From contig USKU01000026.1 in assembly GCA_900555335.1 (NCBI GenBank), positions 1 to 13,989 of the forward strand: a DNA stretch of 13,989 bases. The letters are read 5' to 3'. This DNA comes from an uncultured Atopobium sp. GTDB lineage: Bacteria; Actinomycetota; Coriobacteriia; Coriobacteriales; Atopobiaceae. The position numbers and the translations under genes are program-made. The notes beneath the pieces are model-generated. The model saw only the letters and a program-made list of their open reading frames with translations. It was not told where the DNA came from and did no database searches. Below, in pieces: positions 5,432 to 13,071 of the stretch; the first letter of the stretch is position 1, and the number at the start of each line of letters is the position of its first letter.

Positions 5432-6976
5432 ATGCTTCACTTCAACCACGGTTCAAAGCAAGAAGCCAATGAGGGAAATGCAAGCGCTGCTGGCAATGCA
5501 GGCACGTCTGGCGTTGTAGGTGCACCAGGGGCTACGGGAGCTGGAACCCCCAACATCCCCACACCTCCTGAGGGATATCAACAGGCAACCTTTGCGTCTA
5601 CGCTTCCAACGGTTGCTGATCAGACGGCTAACTTAGGCTCTCAGATTGGCGTCATTTCTCCAGGTGAGAGCGAAGAAGATGCTGAGGCTCGTGAGGCGTA
5701 CGAGAGTCTTGCGCGTCACCGCAAAGCTCGTCGTAAAAAGAAACTTATTAAGGCAGGAATAGCCGCTGGAGTCTTTGTTCTTCTCGTCACGTTGTTTATT
5801 TTGCCTATGTGCCAAGGCGGCCAGAACCAGAACACTACCGTGATGCCAAGCACTACGTTTGTCACGCGCGGCGAGTTCAGCGATTCTGTTTCCGCGTCTG
5901 GATCCATCAAGCCCGTGTCGTCAACCGTGGTAACTCCCGAGGTAGATGGCATTATTCAGGACGTTCAGGTTTCCGAGGGCACGTACGTTCATAAGGGCGA
6001 CAAGCTTTTTACTGTCAAGAACGATGAGCTGGATAAGGCTGTTCGTAAGGCATCTCAGCAGGTAAAAGCAGCCGAGAACGAGGTCAGTAAGGCTCGCTCA
6101 GCCCTAGCGTCCGCACGCAACGGTGTCCCCGAGGCGGGCGAGGACGGACAAGAAGCAAACGCTGCGTCCATTGCTGCTGCCGTGGAAGCGGCGGAGGCAA
6201 ATCTGGAGAGCGCCCAGATTGCGCTTGAGGAGGCACGATCTGCTTACAACGACGCAATTGCCCAGGCAGACAAGCGTGTAATCACCGCTCCTTGTGACGG
6301 TACGGTCATCGTGATGAACGCGGTGAATGGCGCTTCGGTTGGCTCGTCCGCGCCAGGTGCTGGCAACGCCGGTCCTCTGATTACTATCGCAGACCTTTCC
6401 CAGATGAAGGTGAACGTCCAGATTAACGAGGTAGACATTTCTCGCATTGCCGTTGATCAGAAGGCGCAGGTCAGCTTTACAGCTCTGAGAGACCTGTATT
6501 GCGATGCAGTGGTTACTCACGTTTCTGCTGTTTCGTCCAACGGTGCCGATGCTGGCGCAAGTTACGATAACCCTGGTCGCTCCATTGTGTCTTACACCGT
6601 TGACCTGCTTATCAGCAGCCCTGATGCCACCATCAAGCCGGGTATGACTGCTAACGTGGACATTATGATTCAGCACATGGATAACGTACTGACCGTACCC
6701 CTTGTTGCCGTCATGGATGATGGCGATGGTGCTTACGTCAATGTTGTTACTTCTCGTGACGAGAAGGGCTATCCACAGGTAGAGCGCGTGCCAGTGACCG
6801 TAAAGGCACAAAGTTCTACGACGGCCGTCATTGAAGGCGCCGGTATTGAGGACGGCACTGAGGTGATGATTGGCGGCGGCGCTGGTGGTCCATCTCAGGG
6901 TGCAGCCATGGACGCTCCAGCAGGTGCAACGTCTGGCTCATCGACTGACGCAACAGGCTCCAAGGATTCCAAGTAG
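5432..6976 (+). CDS. Membrane-anchored HlyD/MacA-like adaptor of an ABC export system
   Basis: A 514-residue periplasmic-adaptor-type subunit, the extracytoplasmic partner of a MacB-type ABC transporter. In order: a Gly/Ala/Pro/Asn-rich, poorly structured N-terminal stretch (about 1-55), an acidic then strongly basic segment (RHRKARRKKK, 95-104), one membrane helix (about 107-126), a first half-lipoyl segment (about 160-195, VVTPEVDGIIQDV), an Ala/Glu-rich coiled-coil hairpin (about 197-280), a second half-lipoyl segment (TAPCDGTVIVMNAVNGASVG, 285-304), then beta-barrel and membrane-proximal domains, and a Gly/Ser/Ala-rich tail. The ~105-residue cytoplasmic extension before the helix is unusual, as MacA-type adaptors normally have only a short one. 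Strong ribosome binding site GGAGGG nine-ten bases before the start. The ATPase gene follows after nine bases. In monoderm bacteria such sets (for example YknXYZ) are linked to defence against, or export of, peptides; the substrate here is unknown. Confidence 0.9.
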   Translation: MLHFNHGSKQEANEGNASAAGNAGTSGVVGAPGATGAGTPNIPTPPEGYQQATFASTLPTVADQTANLGSQIGVISPGESEEDAEAREAYESLARHRKARRKKKLIKAGIAAGVFVLLVTLFILPMCQGGQNQNTTVMPSTTFVTRGEFSDSVSASGSIKPVSSTVVTPEVDGIIQDVQVSEGTYVHKGDKLFTVKNDELDKAVRKASQQVKAAENEVSKARSALASARNGVPEAGEDGQEANAASIAAAVEAAEANLESAQIALEEARSAYNDAIAQADKRVITAPCDGTVIVMNAVNGASVGSSAPGAGNAGPLITIADLSQMKVNVQINEVDISRIAVDQKAQVSFTALRDLYCDAVVTHVSAVSSNGADAGASYDNPGRSIVSYTVDLLISSPDATIKPGMTANVDIMIQHMDNVLTVPLVAVMDDGDGAYVNVVTSRDEKGYPQVERVPVTVKAQSSTTAVIEGAGIEDGTEVMIGGGAGGPSQGAAMDAPAGATSGSSTDATGSKDSK

Positions 6977-6985
6977 GCGACGCGT

Positions 6986-7816
6986 ATGTCCAAGGTAATT
7001 GAGGTACATAAGCTGCATCGCATTTACGAGACGGCTGCGGGTTTGACGCACGCTTTACGTGGCGTTTCGCTGACTGTGGAGAAGGGCGAGTTTCTCTGCA
7101 TTATGGGTCCGTCTGGTTCGGGCAAATCAACCCTGATGAACATTTTGGGCTGCCTGGATACGCCTACTTCCGGCTCGTACAAGCTAGAGGGTCTTGAGGT
7201 TGCAGATCTTTCCGATGACGACTTGGCGGAGATTCGCGCCACGCGTCTGGGCTTTGTCTTCCAGTCGTTTAACCTGCTACCGCGCACTACGGTGCTACGA
7301 AACGTTATGCTGCCGCTTATCTACTCGGATATTCCCGCAAAAGAGCGAGAGTTACGTGCTTGGAAGGCACTGCGTTCTGTTGGCCTGCCCGAGGAGTACT
7401 ACGAGCACAAGTCCAACGAGCTTTCCGGTGGCCAGGTGCAGCGCGTTGCCATTGCTCGAGCACTGGTAAACGACCCGGCGGTTATTTTTGCCGATGAGCC
7501 AACAGGCAACCTGGACTCTGCAACAAGTGAGATGGTACTCAACACGTTCAAGTCCATGCAGGAGCGCGGTAAAACAATCGTGCTGATTACACACGACCCC
7601 GAGACCGCCTTTTGGGCTGACCGCGTGGTACACATTCGTGACGGACGCCTGCTTACAGACGAGCAGGAAAAAGAGTTTGTGAAGCAACACGCCGCGCAGT
7701 CCACGACGGGTGCACACCCCGTGACAGGCGCACATGCTGCGCCGGGTGCGCATGCCGCGATGGGCGCACATGCTGCACCGGGCGCACATGCCGCGACGGG
7801 AGGTGGCGCGCTATGA
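6986..7816 (+). CDS. MacB/LolD-type ABC transporter ATPase with histidine-containing repeat tail
   Basis: A 276-residue ATPase that powers the export complex from the cytoplasmic side. All motifs are present: Walker A GPSGSGKST (41-49), Q-loop Gln93 in VFQSFNLLPR, signature LSGGQ (146-150), Walker B VIFADEP (166-172), and H-loop His203. Members of this subfamily usually end near residue 225-235. Here a tail (about 239-276) of repeated Gly-Ala-His-Ala-Ala-x hexapeptides follows, encoded by five 18-bp units at 7706-7795. Because the unit is a multiple of three, copy number can change without breaking the frame. The end of the tail also contains GGGAGG (7798-7803), the ribosome binding site for the permease, whose ATG overlaps this stop codon by four bases (ATGA). 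Translation of the two is therefore probably coupled. Function firm; the role of the tail is unknown. Confidence 0.93.
   Translation: MSKVIEVHKLHRIYETAAGLTHALRGVSLTVEKGEFLCIMGPSGSGKSTLMNILGCLDTPTSGSYKLEGLEVADLSDDDLAEIRATRLGFVFQSFNLLPRTTVLRNVMLPLIYSDIPAKERELRAWKALRSVGLPEEYYEHKSNELSGGQVQRVAIARALVNDPAVIFADEPTGNLDSATSEMVLNTFKSMQERGKTIVLITHDPETAFWADRVVHIRDGRLLTDEQEKEFVKQHAAQSTTGAHPVTGAHAAPGAHAAMGAHAAPGAHAATGGGAL
7706..7795 (+). repeat. Five tandem 18-bp units in the ATPase 3' end
   Basis: Units begin at 7706, 7724, 7742, 7760 and 7778. Each encodes a hexapeptide of the type T/P/M-G-A-H-A/P-A/V, and the last three units are the most alike. They differ by synonymous and a few non-synonymous changes, so the array is not freshly duplicated. 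The unit length keeps the reading frame. Confidence 0.9.
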
Positions 7817-9021
7817 GGCTGATGGATCTTCTGCGAGAAACCCTGTCTGCGCTCAACGCCAACCGCGGTCGCAGCTTGTTGACAGTATTGGGCATTGTTA
7901 TTGGCATCAGCGCGGTTATTGCCATGACGGCACTTATCGACGGCATCAAGTATTCGCTGGTCAGCTCTCTGGGCCTCAACCAGTCTCGTATGGTCATGAT
8001 ATACGCGTGGCCAGACCGCGAGGTCACGCAGCAAGATCTTGACATGCTGCAGCTCAGCGTACCAGGGTATGAGCTTGTTACCGGCATCGACTCCACCATG
8101 GCCCGCGTCAACTCGGCCGAGAAGCAGTTTGACGCGCGAATCATCGGCTGCACGCCCGACTACTTTACCGTTATGGGCCTCAAGGCATCAGCGGGCTCGC
8201 TCTTCACAAAGTCCGATGTAGATGACACTTCTAGAAACGTTCTTCTCGACAAATTGTCTGCCGAGAAGCTCTTTGGCAGCTCAGATGCTTCCATTGGACA
8301 GGTTGTTCGCATCAACAACGACAGCTACACCATTGTGGGCGTGGTTGACAGTGGCCCAAATGGGGGCGGGCAAGGCGATACACTGCTGGCCTATATACCG
8401 TACTCCACGTATTCAGCACGCCTGACGGGCACCAAAACTATCAGCCAGGTCTTTGGTTACGCTCGCGAAAACGTTGACATGAAGGCGCTTGCGGATGAAA
8501 CAAAGTCCTGGTTGCTTGACTGGTTTAACATTCCTTCCGCGCAGGCAGAAGATCGCGTGACAGTCATGACGCTCTCGTCCATTATTGAGCAGATGAACGC
8601 CACGCTTATGTCGTTCCAGGTACTGGTCACCGCCACGGCGAGCATTTCGCTTTTGGTTGGCGGCATTGGCATCATGAACATGATGCTCACTAACGTGACG
8701 GAGCGTATTAGGGAGATTGGCCTGCGTAAGGCCCTGGGCGCTCGCGCGTCCGACATCACCAAGCAGTTCCTATGCGAGTCCATTTTGATTTGCATTATGG
8801 GCGGCGTGATTGGCATTGCCTTGGGTTACGCTGGAGCGTGGGGCCTGGCTGGCTCGTTTAGCAGCATGATTACGCTTGAGACGGGCATTACGCCTATCAT
8901 AACGCCGAACATTGTGATGATTACCTCGGGAATCTGCATTGGCATCGGACTCATCTTTGGCTACTGGCCTGCTCGACGAGCCTCAAAGCTCAATCCTGTA
9001 GAATCGCTCCGCTACCAGTAA
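7813..9021 (+). CDS. MacB-type ABC transporter permease
   Basis: A 402-residue membrane subunit of the same export complex. The N-terminal helix (about 20-42, SLLTVLGIVIGISAVIAMTA) is followed by a large extracytoplasmic MacB_PCD domain and a C-terminal FtsX domain with three more helices. These include LLVGGIGIMNMMLTNVTERIREIGLRKALGA, given here as the run VGGIGIMNMMLTNVTER followed by IREIGLRKALGA, the coupling region shared by the family. It ends in WPARRASKLNPVESLRYQ, the usual MacB terminus, so the gene is complete. It overlaps the ATPase gene by four bases and is the last gene of the operon. A 17-bp tandem repeat starts at its stop codon and a hairpin lies 70 bases further on. The usual four-helix MacB topology is present; the exported substrate cannot be told from the sequence. 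Confidence 0.93.
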   Translation: MRLMDLLRETLSALNANRGRSLLTVLGIVIGISAVIAMTALIDGIKYSLVSSLGLNQSRMVMIYAWPDREVTQQDLDMLQLSVPGYELVTGIDSTMARVNSAEKQFDARIIGCTPDYFTVMGLKASAGSLFTKSDVDDTSRNVLLDKLSAEKLFGSSDASIGQVVRINNDSYTIVGVVDSGPNGGGQGDTLLAYIPYSTYSARLTGTKTISQVFGYARENVDMKALADETKSWLLDWFNIPSAQAEDRVTVMTLSSIIEQMNATLMSFQVLVTATASISLLVGGIGIMNMMLTNVTERIREIGLRKALGARASDITKQFLCESILICIMGGVIGIALGYAGAWGLAGSFSSMITLETGITPIITPNIVMITSGICIGIGLIFGYWPARRASKLNPVESLRYQ

Positions 9022-9068
9022 ACGACTTGCGTGCGTAAACGGCTTGCGTTCACAGACCGCTTGCTGAG
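9018..9068. repeat. 17-bp tandem repeat overlapping the permease stop codon
   Basis: Copies at 9018-9034 and 9035-9051 share GTAAACG-A/G-CTTGCGT; a third, degenerate copy is at 9052-9068. The first copy contains the TAA stop of the permease. Confidence 0.7.
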
Positions 9069-9090
9069 AGTAAATGACGTGCTACAAGTA

Positions 9091-9119
9091 GGGTTTCTCG
9101 CCAGGCGAGAAACCCTTTG
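9091..9119 (+). terminator. Hairpin terminator after the export operon
   Basis: GGGTTTCTCG (9091-9100) and CGAGAAACCC (9106-9115) pair perfectly around a five-base loop. Only a short T-run (TTT) follows, so termination may be partial. It separates the operon from the convergent SIMPL gene. Confidence 0.7.
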
Positions 9120-9140
9120 GAGCGCGTTTGATTATCTGGG

Positions 9141-9830
9141 CTACAGCAGATCGTCCGGTGGTAGCAGCTCGATGTCCCATGAGGTGCTGACGAAGCAATT
9201 AACATCAATATCTGACGGAAAAAATGCAGGTACTTGGCTTCTACGGTCAGATTCATCAAAAGCACTACAAGCGCAAGACGAGTATGTTAAACATCCTCTT
9301 TCGAAGTCATAATCTGCATGTTTAAGTCCAATTACCTTTGCACCAGCGGCTTTAGCAAGAAGATTCGCTTTTTGACGGCAGGCAACAATAGCATCTACAG
9401 ATAGGTTGCCTTTAATGACATCATCATGCGCTTTTAAAAATTCGACTGAAAAAGTTACTTCATTGCCACATGAACTGAGTGCTTTCCAGATTTTCTCGAC
9501 AAGGTCTTCTTCAAAGTGCTGTTTGATGGATAGTTTGGCGCGGAAAATATATCCTTTAATTTTTTTCTCAGCAATATAGTAGTTGCCGTCAATATCTTTT
9601 TTGTACTGATTAACCTCGCGCCCAGAAACTGAGTATTTGTTGTTCTTTAGAATTGAAGCAGACAACCCGTTTTTCTCTAGTGCATCCTTGATTGTTTGAA
9701 GTAGCACATTATATTTTGCTGTGCAGGCCCCTCGAGTCTTAGAAGCTCCTTGAATAGTGATATCAACGTCAATGGTGTCAGGTGGGACTTGCGTGCCTGT
9801 GTATGAAGAAACGTCAATTGTTCGCTCCAT
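9141..9830 (-). CDS. SIMPL-domain (DUF541) protein, apparently cytoplasmic
   Basis: A 229-residue protein with a SIMPL/DUF541 fold: an opening RTIDVSSYTGTQVPPDTIDVDITIQG, here in two recognisable runs (VPPDTIDVDITIQG and a following long helix, LLQTIKDALEKNGLSAS), YKKDIDGNYYIAEKKIKGY in the middle, and ARQKAxLLAKAAGAKVIGL-type helix (CRQKANLLAKAAGAKVIGL at about 147-166). Members are poorly characterised; some interact with signalling or outer-envelope partners. No signal peptide or membrane helix is seen, unlike many secreted members, so a cytoplasmic place is likely. The start at 9830 is supported by an AAAGGA-type site on the minus strand (about 9837-9843). A C-terminal region rich in Cys and Ser (TYSSCACSAFDESDRR) is odd, and its role is unknown. 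The gene is convergent with the export operon and divergent from the methyltransferase-like gene. Family confident; function open. Confidence 0.8.
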   Translation of the reverse strand: MERTIDVSSYTGTQVPPDTIDVDITIQGASKTRGACTAKYNVLLQTIKDALEKNGLSASILKNNKYSVSGREVNQYKKDIDGNYYIAEKKIKGYIFRAKLSIKQHFEEDLVEKIWKALSSCGNEVTFSVEFLKAHDDVIKGNLSVDAIVACRQKANLLAKAAGAKVIGLKHADYDFERGCLTYSSCACSAFDESDRRSQVPAFFPSDIDVNCFVSTSWDIELLPPDDLL

Positions 9831-9927
9831 GGTGTATTCCTTTCAGAGATGTTAGAAAAAAATCATCCGTTTGCGCAGGTAATTCATTTCTTATTGTTGA
9901 ATAATCATAGGCTTAAAAAGGATTATG

Positions 9928-9949
9928 AGTGTCCAGTGTAATGGACACT
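9928..9949. promoter_or_regulatory. Perfect 8-bp dyad, possible operator
   Basis: AGTGTCCA (9928-9935) and TGGACACT (9942-9949) are exact inverted copies separated by six bases. The dyad lies at about the -35 region of the candidate SIMPL promoter and upstream of the opposite gene, which suits a regulator binding site. No regulator gene is adjacent. Confidence 0.45.
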
Positions 9950-9954
9950 TAGAC

Positions 9955-9974
9955 AGGTATTTTTTTCAATACCT
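9955..9974. other. Inverted repeat with T-run loop
   Basis: AGGTATT (9955-9961) and AATACCT (9968-9974) form a 7-bp stem around a T-rich loop, five bases beyond the dyad at 9928-9949. It may be a second operator half or a weak hairpin. Confidence 0.35.
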
Positions 9975-10119
9975 TGATAAGCGATTACTTTGAAAATTCG
10001 AAGAAACAAAATCAATGAAGTCAAACTAAAAATCCCATGTAAAAGTGCAGTTTTAAGTGTAAACTTTATATCGCAGTTAGTTAAAGCTAACAAACTTCCA
10101 ACTGAACGGAGTTTAACGA

Positions 10120-10620
10120 ATGCCTGCTCAGAACGAGAAGAAGGATCATCTTCCGGTACTTGGTGTTGGTCCCGCTTACGTGATTGCCATCACGGCGCTG
10201 ACAGTTGCGTGCATCACCCTGTCCAAGCTGGGTTTTCTTCCGTATCTTCGCATTCGAGCAACGGTTGGCGTAATGCATGCCGTAGGCACGGCTTTTCTGA
10301 TTGTAGGTATCTGGCTGTGGGTTTCCGCTGCCATCAAAGAAAAACTTCGCGAGAAAATCATCGCAAATCAGCTGGTTACCACTGGTGTTTATGCGCTGGT
10401 CAGAAACCCAATCTACTCCGCATTTGCGTTTGTTATGTCGGGCGCAGCTTTGCTTTCAAGCAACCTTTATCTACTGCCGCTGCCGCTTGTGTTTTGGGCG
10501 CTTTTAACTGTGATGATGCAGGCAACGGAGGAGAAGTGGCTTCTCGAGCAGTTTGGCGATGAGTACAGAGAGTACTGCAAACGAGTTAATCGCTGTATTC
10601 CGTGGTTTCCTAAGCGCTAA
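10120..10620 (+). CDS. Isoprenylcysteine carboxyl methyltransferase / phospholipid methyltransferase-like membrane protein
   Basis: A 166-residue integral membrane protein of the ICMT/PEMT family. Hydrophobic segments lie at about 13-35, 48-71 and 98-133, the last perhaps a helical hairpin. The conserved SAM-binding region is present: LVTTGVYALVRNPIYSAF (85-102, with Arg95-Asn96-Pro97), and TEEKWLLEQFGDEYREYCKR (136-155) with Glu137/Glu138 and the GDEYREY end. Length is normal for short bacterial members. In bacteria such proteins methylate lipids or other small membrane acceptors; the acceptor here is unknown, and bacteria have no prenylated CaaX proteins of their own. GGAG at 10107-10110 supports the start. 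It is monocistronic: a 12-bp repeat array starts seven bases after the stop, then a terminator. Confidence 0.85.
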   Translation: MPAQNEKKDHLPVLGVGPAYVIAITALTVACITLSKLGFLPYLRIRATVGVMHAVGTAFLIVGIWLWVSAAIKEKLREKIIANQLVTTGVYALVRNPIYSAFAFVMSGAALLSSNLYLLPLPLVFWALLTVMMQATEEKWLLEQFGDEYREYCKRVNRCIPWFPKR

Positions 10621-10627
10621 CGTTTAA

Positions 10628-10675
10628 CGTGAACATTTACGTGGTTATTCACGTGGATATTCACGTGACCATTTA
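10628..10675. repeat. Four tandem 12-bp units after the methyltransferase-like gene
   Basis: Units at 10628, 10640, 10652 and 10664 all begin CGTG and end ATTTA or ATTCA. The outer two share the ATTTA end and the inner two the ATTCA end. The array starts seven bases after the stop codon and ends eleven bases before a terminator. Confidence 0.85.
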
Positions 10676-10684
10676 CTTTTATTC

Positions 10685-10718
10685 GAGCCCAGTTCCATAG
10701 GTGAGCTGGGGCTTATTT
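10685..10718 (+). terminator. Likely terminator after the methyltransferase-like gene
   Basis: AGCCCAGTTC (10686-10695) pairs with GAGCTGGGGCT (about 10703-10713) with one bulged G, followed by TTATTTGATTTT. Confidence 0.65.
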
Positions 10719-10863
10719 GATTTTCTCGCTATATAAATACTTTTACGAAGCGGTTATGATATACATACGTCCGCGAGGCATGCTTGTGTCGTGTCTGCTC
10801 TATATACGTCACGCTAGTTTGTCAGTGCTTGTACCTGCTGCTTCATGAGAAACGAGAGATGCG
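10719..10863. promoter_or_regulatory. Upstream region of the GH2 gene
   Basis: AT-rich sequence with TATAAA (10732-10737) and TATGAT (10755-10760) as possible -10 elements, but no good -35 for either. The ribosome binding site of the next gene is weak (GAGAG just before the ATG at 10864). Confidence 0.3.
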
Positions 10864-12792
10864 ATGCTGGATATTCGTCGTGTTTTGGCAAGCGCGCCCA
10901 AAAAGCATACGGAGGAGACGCTTAATTCTCTTACGACTGTTTGGGGAGAGTCGCTTGATACATCGAACGTGTTGCCTGAGCATCCGCGTCCTCGTATGCA
11001 GCACGACGAGTATGCGACGCTGAACGGCGTGTGGGAGTATGCGATTGCGCCGGTAAATGGCGAGGTGGACGCAGAGACCCTCGCACAACAGGAGATTCCT
11101 TCTCGTTGGGACGGACAGATTGTGGTGCCATTCTCGCCAGAAGCTCTGCTTTCTGGGGTTGGGCGAACGGTGCGTCCAAATGAGCTTTTGTGGTACAAGC
11201 GCAAAATTGACTTGCCAAAACTGGCCGATGACCAGCGATTTATTCTGCACTTTGATGCGGTCGACTGGATGTGCGCGTGTTTTGTAAACGACAAGCTTGT
11301 CGGTATGCATACTGGCGGTTACCTGCCGTTTTCCTTTGATATTACGGACCTGCTCGGCTCGGCCGCGGTGGGGGAAAGCGCGGGCGAGGTGGCGACCGCG
11401 GAGGACGCGGTACCGGGCACAAGCACTGCTGAGCTTGTGCTTTGCGTTTGGGATCCAAGCGATACCGGCTCTCAACTGCGCGGCAAGCAGCGACTGTTGC
11501 GTGGCGACATTTGGTACACCGCTCAGAGTGGCATTTGGCAGAGCGTTTGGTACGAGGTTGTTTCTGCAGCTCACCTTGAGTCGCTGACGTTAAAGGGCGA
11601 CATGTTCGGCGTGCTTGAAGTTAAGGCGAACGTGCAGGTAAGCGGACCAAAAAGTGCGCAGTCAAGCGCGTTTGAGCTGGAACTTGCGCTCAAGGATGAG
11701 CTTGGACAAGACGTTCTTCTCGCCAGGCTTCCGGTGGATGAAGCAGAGAAAATTTGTACGAAGATGCAGGTAGATGACCCGCAGTTGTGGTCGCCGGAGA
11801 GACCGTACCTCTATTCCGTGGAGGCAACACTTTGGCAGGATGGTGCGGCGGTCGATTTTGTTCGGAGTTATTGCGCGTTTCGTATTGTTGAGGTGAAGCC
11901 TGACGAGGCGGGTGTGCCAAGGGTGCATTTGAATGGAGCGCCGTATTTTGTTCGTGGCGTGCTGGATCAGGGCTATTGGCCTGACGGATTGCTGACGGCG
12001 CCATCCGACGATGCGCTGGTATATGACATAGAGGCCATGAAGTCGGCTGGTTTTAATACGCTGCGAAAGCATATCAAGATTGAAAGCGAGCGTTGGTATT
12101 ACCACTGCGATCGTATTGGCATGCTGGTTTGGCAGGATTGTGTTTCGGGAGGTAACGCATATAGTCCCTGGCACACGAGTCAGAAGCCGACGCTGTTCAG
12201 CTTTACCTGGGGACGATTTGACGACACAACACCAAGTCATCACGAGGCTTTATCCGCAGGTGACGAAGGCTATCGCAAGGAGTGGACAGAAACTTGTCAG
12301 GAAATGGTCAAGCTCTTGGAAGGGCATCCTTCGATTGGATTTTGGACGCTCTTTAACGAGGGTTGGGGACAGTTTGATGCTTGCGCAGCTACTGAGGTTG
12401 TTCGCGCCTTGGATGCAACACGTCCAATCGATGCGACGAGCGGTTGGTATGACCAGGACTGTGGTGATTTTCTGAGCATTCACAATTACTTCCGACCACT
12501 TCGCGCAGGTTGGAGCGGGAAGCAACGGGAGAATCGAGCTGTGATAATCTCTGAGTTTGGTGGCCTCGCGCAAATGACGCCAGGTCACACGTCACTTGAC
12601 CATTCGTATGGATATGGGGATTTTGTCACAGTTGAGGATTGGCGAGGAGCTGTCCAAAAGCTGCTCTCAGAGGCGGAATCGCTGCAGGTCGAAGGTCTTG
12701 CAGGATACGTTTATACCCAGGTATCTGACGTTGAGGAAGAGGTAAACGGCCTGCTCACTTACGATCGAAAGATCAACAAGTTTGAAGGGTAG
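10864..12792 (+). CDS. Glycoside hydrolase family 2 enzyme (beta-galactosidase/glucuronidase type)
   Basis: A 642-residue retaining glycosidase. Domains in order: N-terminal sugar-binding jelly roll (about 40-240, with RTVRPNELLWYKRKIDLP near 100-118), an Ig-like GH2 domain (about 245-345), and a TIM barrel from about 350 (PYFVRGVLDQGYWPDGLLTA, GFNTLRKHIKIESERWYYHC, IGMLVWQD). The acid/base is Glu499 in LFNEGWGQ and the nucleophile Glu564 in IISEFGG, both in the expected place. There is no signal peptide, so the enzyme should be cytoplasmic and act on imported oligosaccharides. The jelly-roll region contains an extra Ala/Gly/Glu/Thr-rich loop at about 165-190. Substrate specificity within GH2 (galactoside, glucuronide, mannoside or other) cannot be read with certainty. 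The frame closes at the usual distance after the nucleophile, so the gene looks complete. No transporter or regulator for a sugar pathway lies next to it. Confidence 0.9.
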   Translation: MLDIRRVLASAPKKHTEETLNSLTTVWGESLDTSNVLPEHPRPRMQHDEYATLNGVWEYAIAPVNGEVDAETLAQQEIPSRWDGQIVVPFSPEALLSGVGRTVRPNELLWYKRKIDLPKLADDQRFILHFDAVDWMCACFVNDKLVGMHTGGYLPFSFDITDLLGSAAVGESAGEVATAEDAVPGTSTAELVLCVWDPSDTGSQLRGKQRLLRGDIWYTAQSGIWQSVWYEVVSAAHLESLTLKGDMFGVLEVKANVQVSGPKSAQSSAFELELALKDELGQDVLLARLPVDEAEKICTKMQVDDPQLWSPERPYLYSVEATLWQDGAAVDFVRSYCAFRIVEVKPDEAGVPRVHLNGAPYFVRGVLDQGYWPDGLLTAPSDDALVYDIEAMKSAGFNTLRKHIKIESERWYYHCDRIGMLVWQDCVSGGNAYSPWHTSQKPTLFSFTWGRFDDTTPSHHEALSAGDEGYRKEWTETCQEMVKLLEGHPSIGFWTLFNEGWGQFDACAATEVVRALDATRPIDATSGWYDQDCGDFLSIHNYFRPLRAGWSGKQRENRAVIISEFGGLAQMTPGHTSLDHSYGYGDFVTVEDWRGAVQKLLSEAESLQVEGLAGYVYTQVSDVEEEVNGLLTYDRKINKFEG

Positions 12793-12811
12793 TAGCTGCC
12801 GAATGATGTGG

Positions 12812-12928
12812 GATGTCGTTGGACAACGTTAGATGGCCTCGGTAGTGCTCGATGGTGTCCGTTAGTCAAGCGATGAACAGTTGAGTGAAAGATGTCCAGT
12901 TGATTGAGTGGTGTCCAGTAATACCGAA
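12812..12928. repeat. Degenerate 19-21 bp periodic repeat after the GH2 gene
   Basis: GATG (GGTG in the last unit) recurs at 12812, 12832, 12851, 12872, 12891 and 12910, that is every 19-21 bases. Later units share more, such as GTCCAGTTGA and AACAGTTGAG. The copies are old and divergent. The array starts about 20 bases after the stop codon. Confidence 0.45.
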
Positions 12929-12945
12929 CGCTGATTTTTGCCAAA

Positions 12946-12971
12946 GTGGTAAAAAATGCGTTTAGTTGGGG
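12946..12971 (+). repeat. 26-bp element, copy 1 (direct)
   Basis: Begins GTGGTAAAAAA and ends GTTTAGTTGGGG. It matches copy 2 at 13019-13044 in the same orientation and copy 3 at 13072-13097 in inverted orientation. Confidence 0.85.
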
Positions 12972-13018
12972 TTTCATTTTTCTGTATATCGTGTTTTCGC
13001 AGATAAAAAATTGCAACG

Positions 13019-13044
13019 GTGGTAAAAAATCGTCTTAGTTGGGG
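13019..13044 (+). repeat. 26-bp element, copy 2 (direct)
   Basis: Begins GTGGTAAAAAATCG and ends CTTAGTTGGGG. It starts 73 bases after copy 1 and can pair with copy 3. Confidence 0.85.
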
Positions 13045-13071
13045 ATAAAAATCACTTTTTAAAGATTTGAT

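Larger units (their letters stand above)
9831..10119. other. Divergent promoter region between SIMPL and methyltransferase-like genes
   Basis: An AT-rich 289-base spacer. It holds a TATGAT box on the minus strand (9909-9904), a possible -10 for the SIMPL gene, next to a strong dyad at 9928-9949 and a second inverted repeat at 9955-9974. Toward the plus-strand gene there is AT-rich sequence (TTTATAT near 10060) and a GGAG (10107-10110) site before the ATG at 10120. No gene is supported. Confidence 0.45.

Noticed and set aside
6104..6811. 235-residue minus-strand frame inside the adaptor gene
   Set aside because: It is the complement of a well supported coding region and shows no domain motif.
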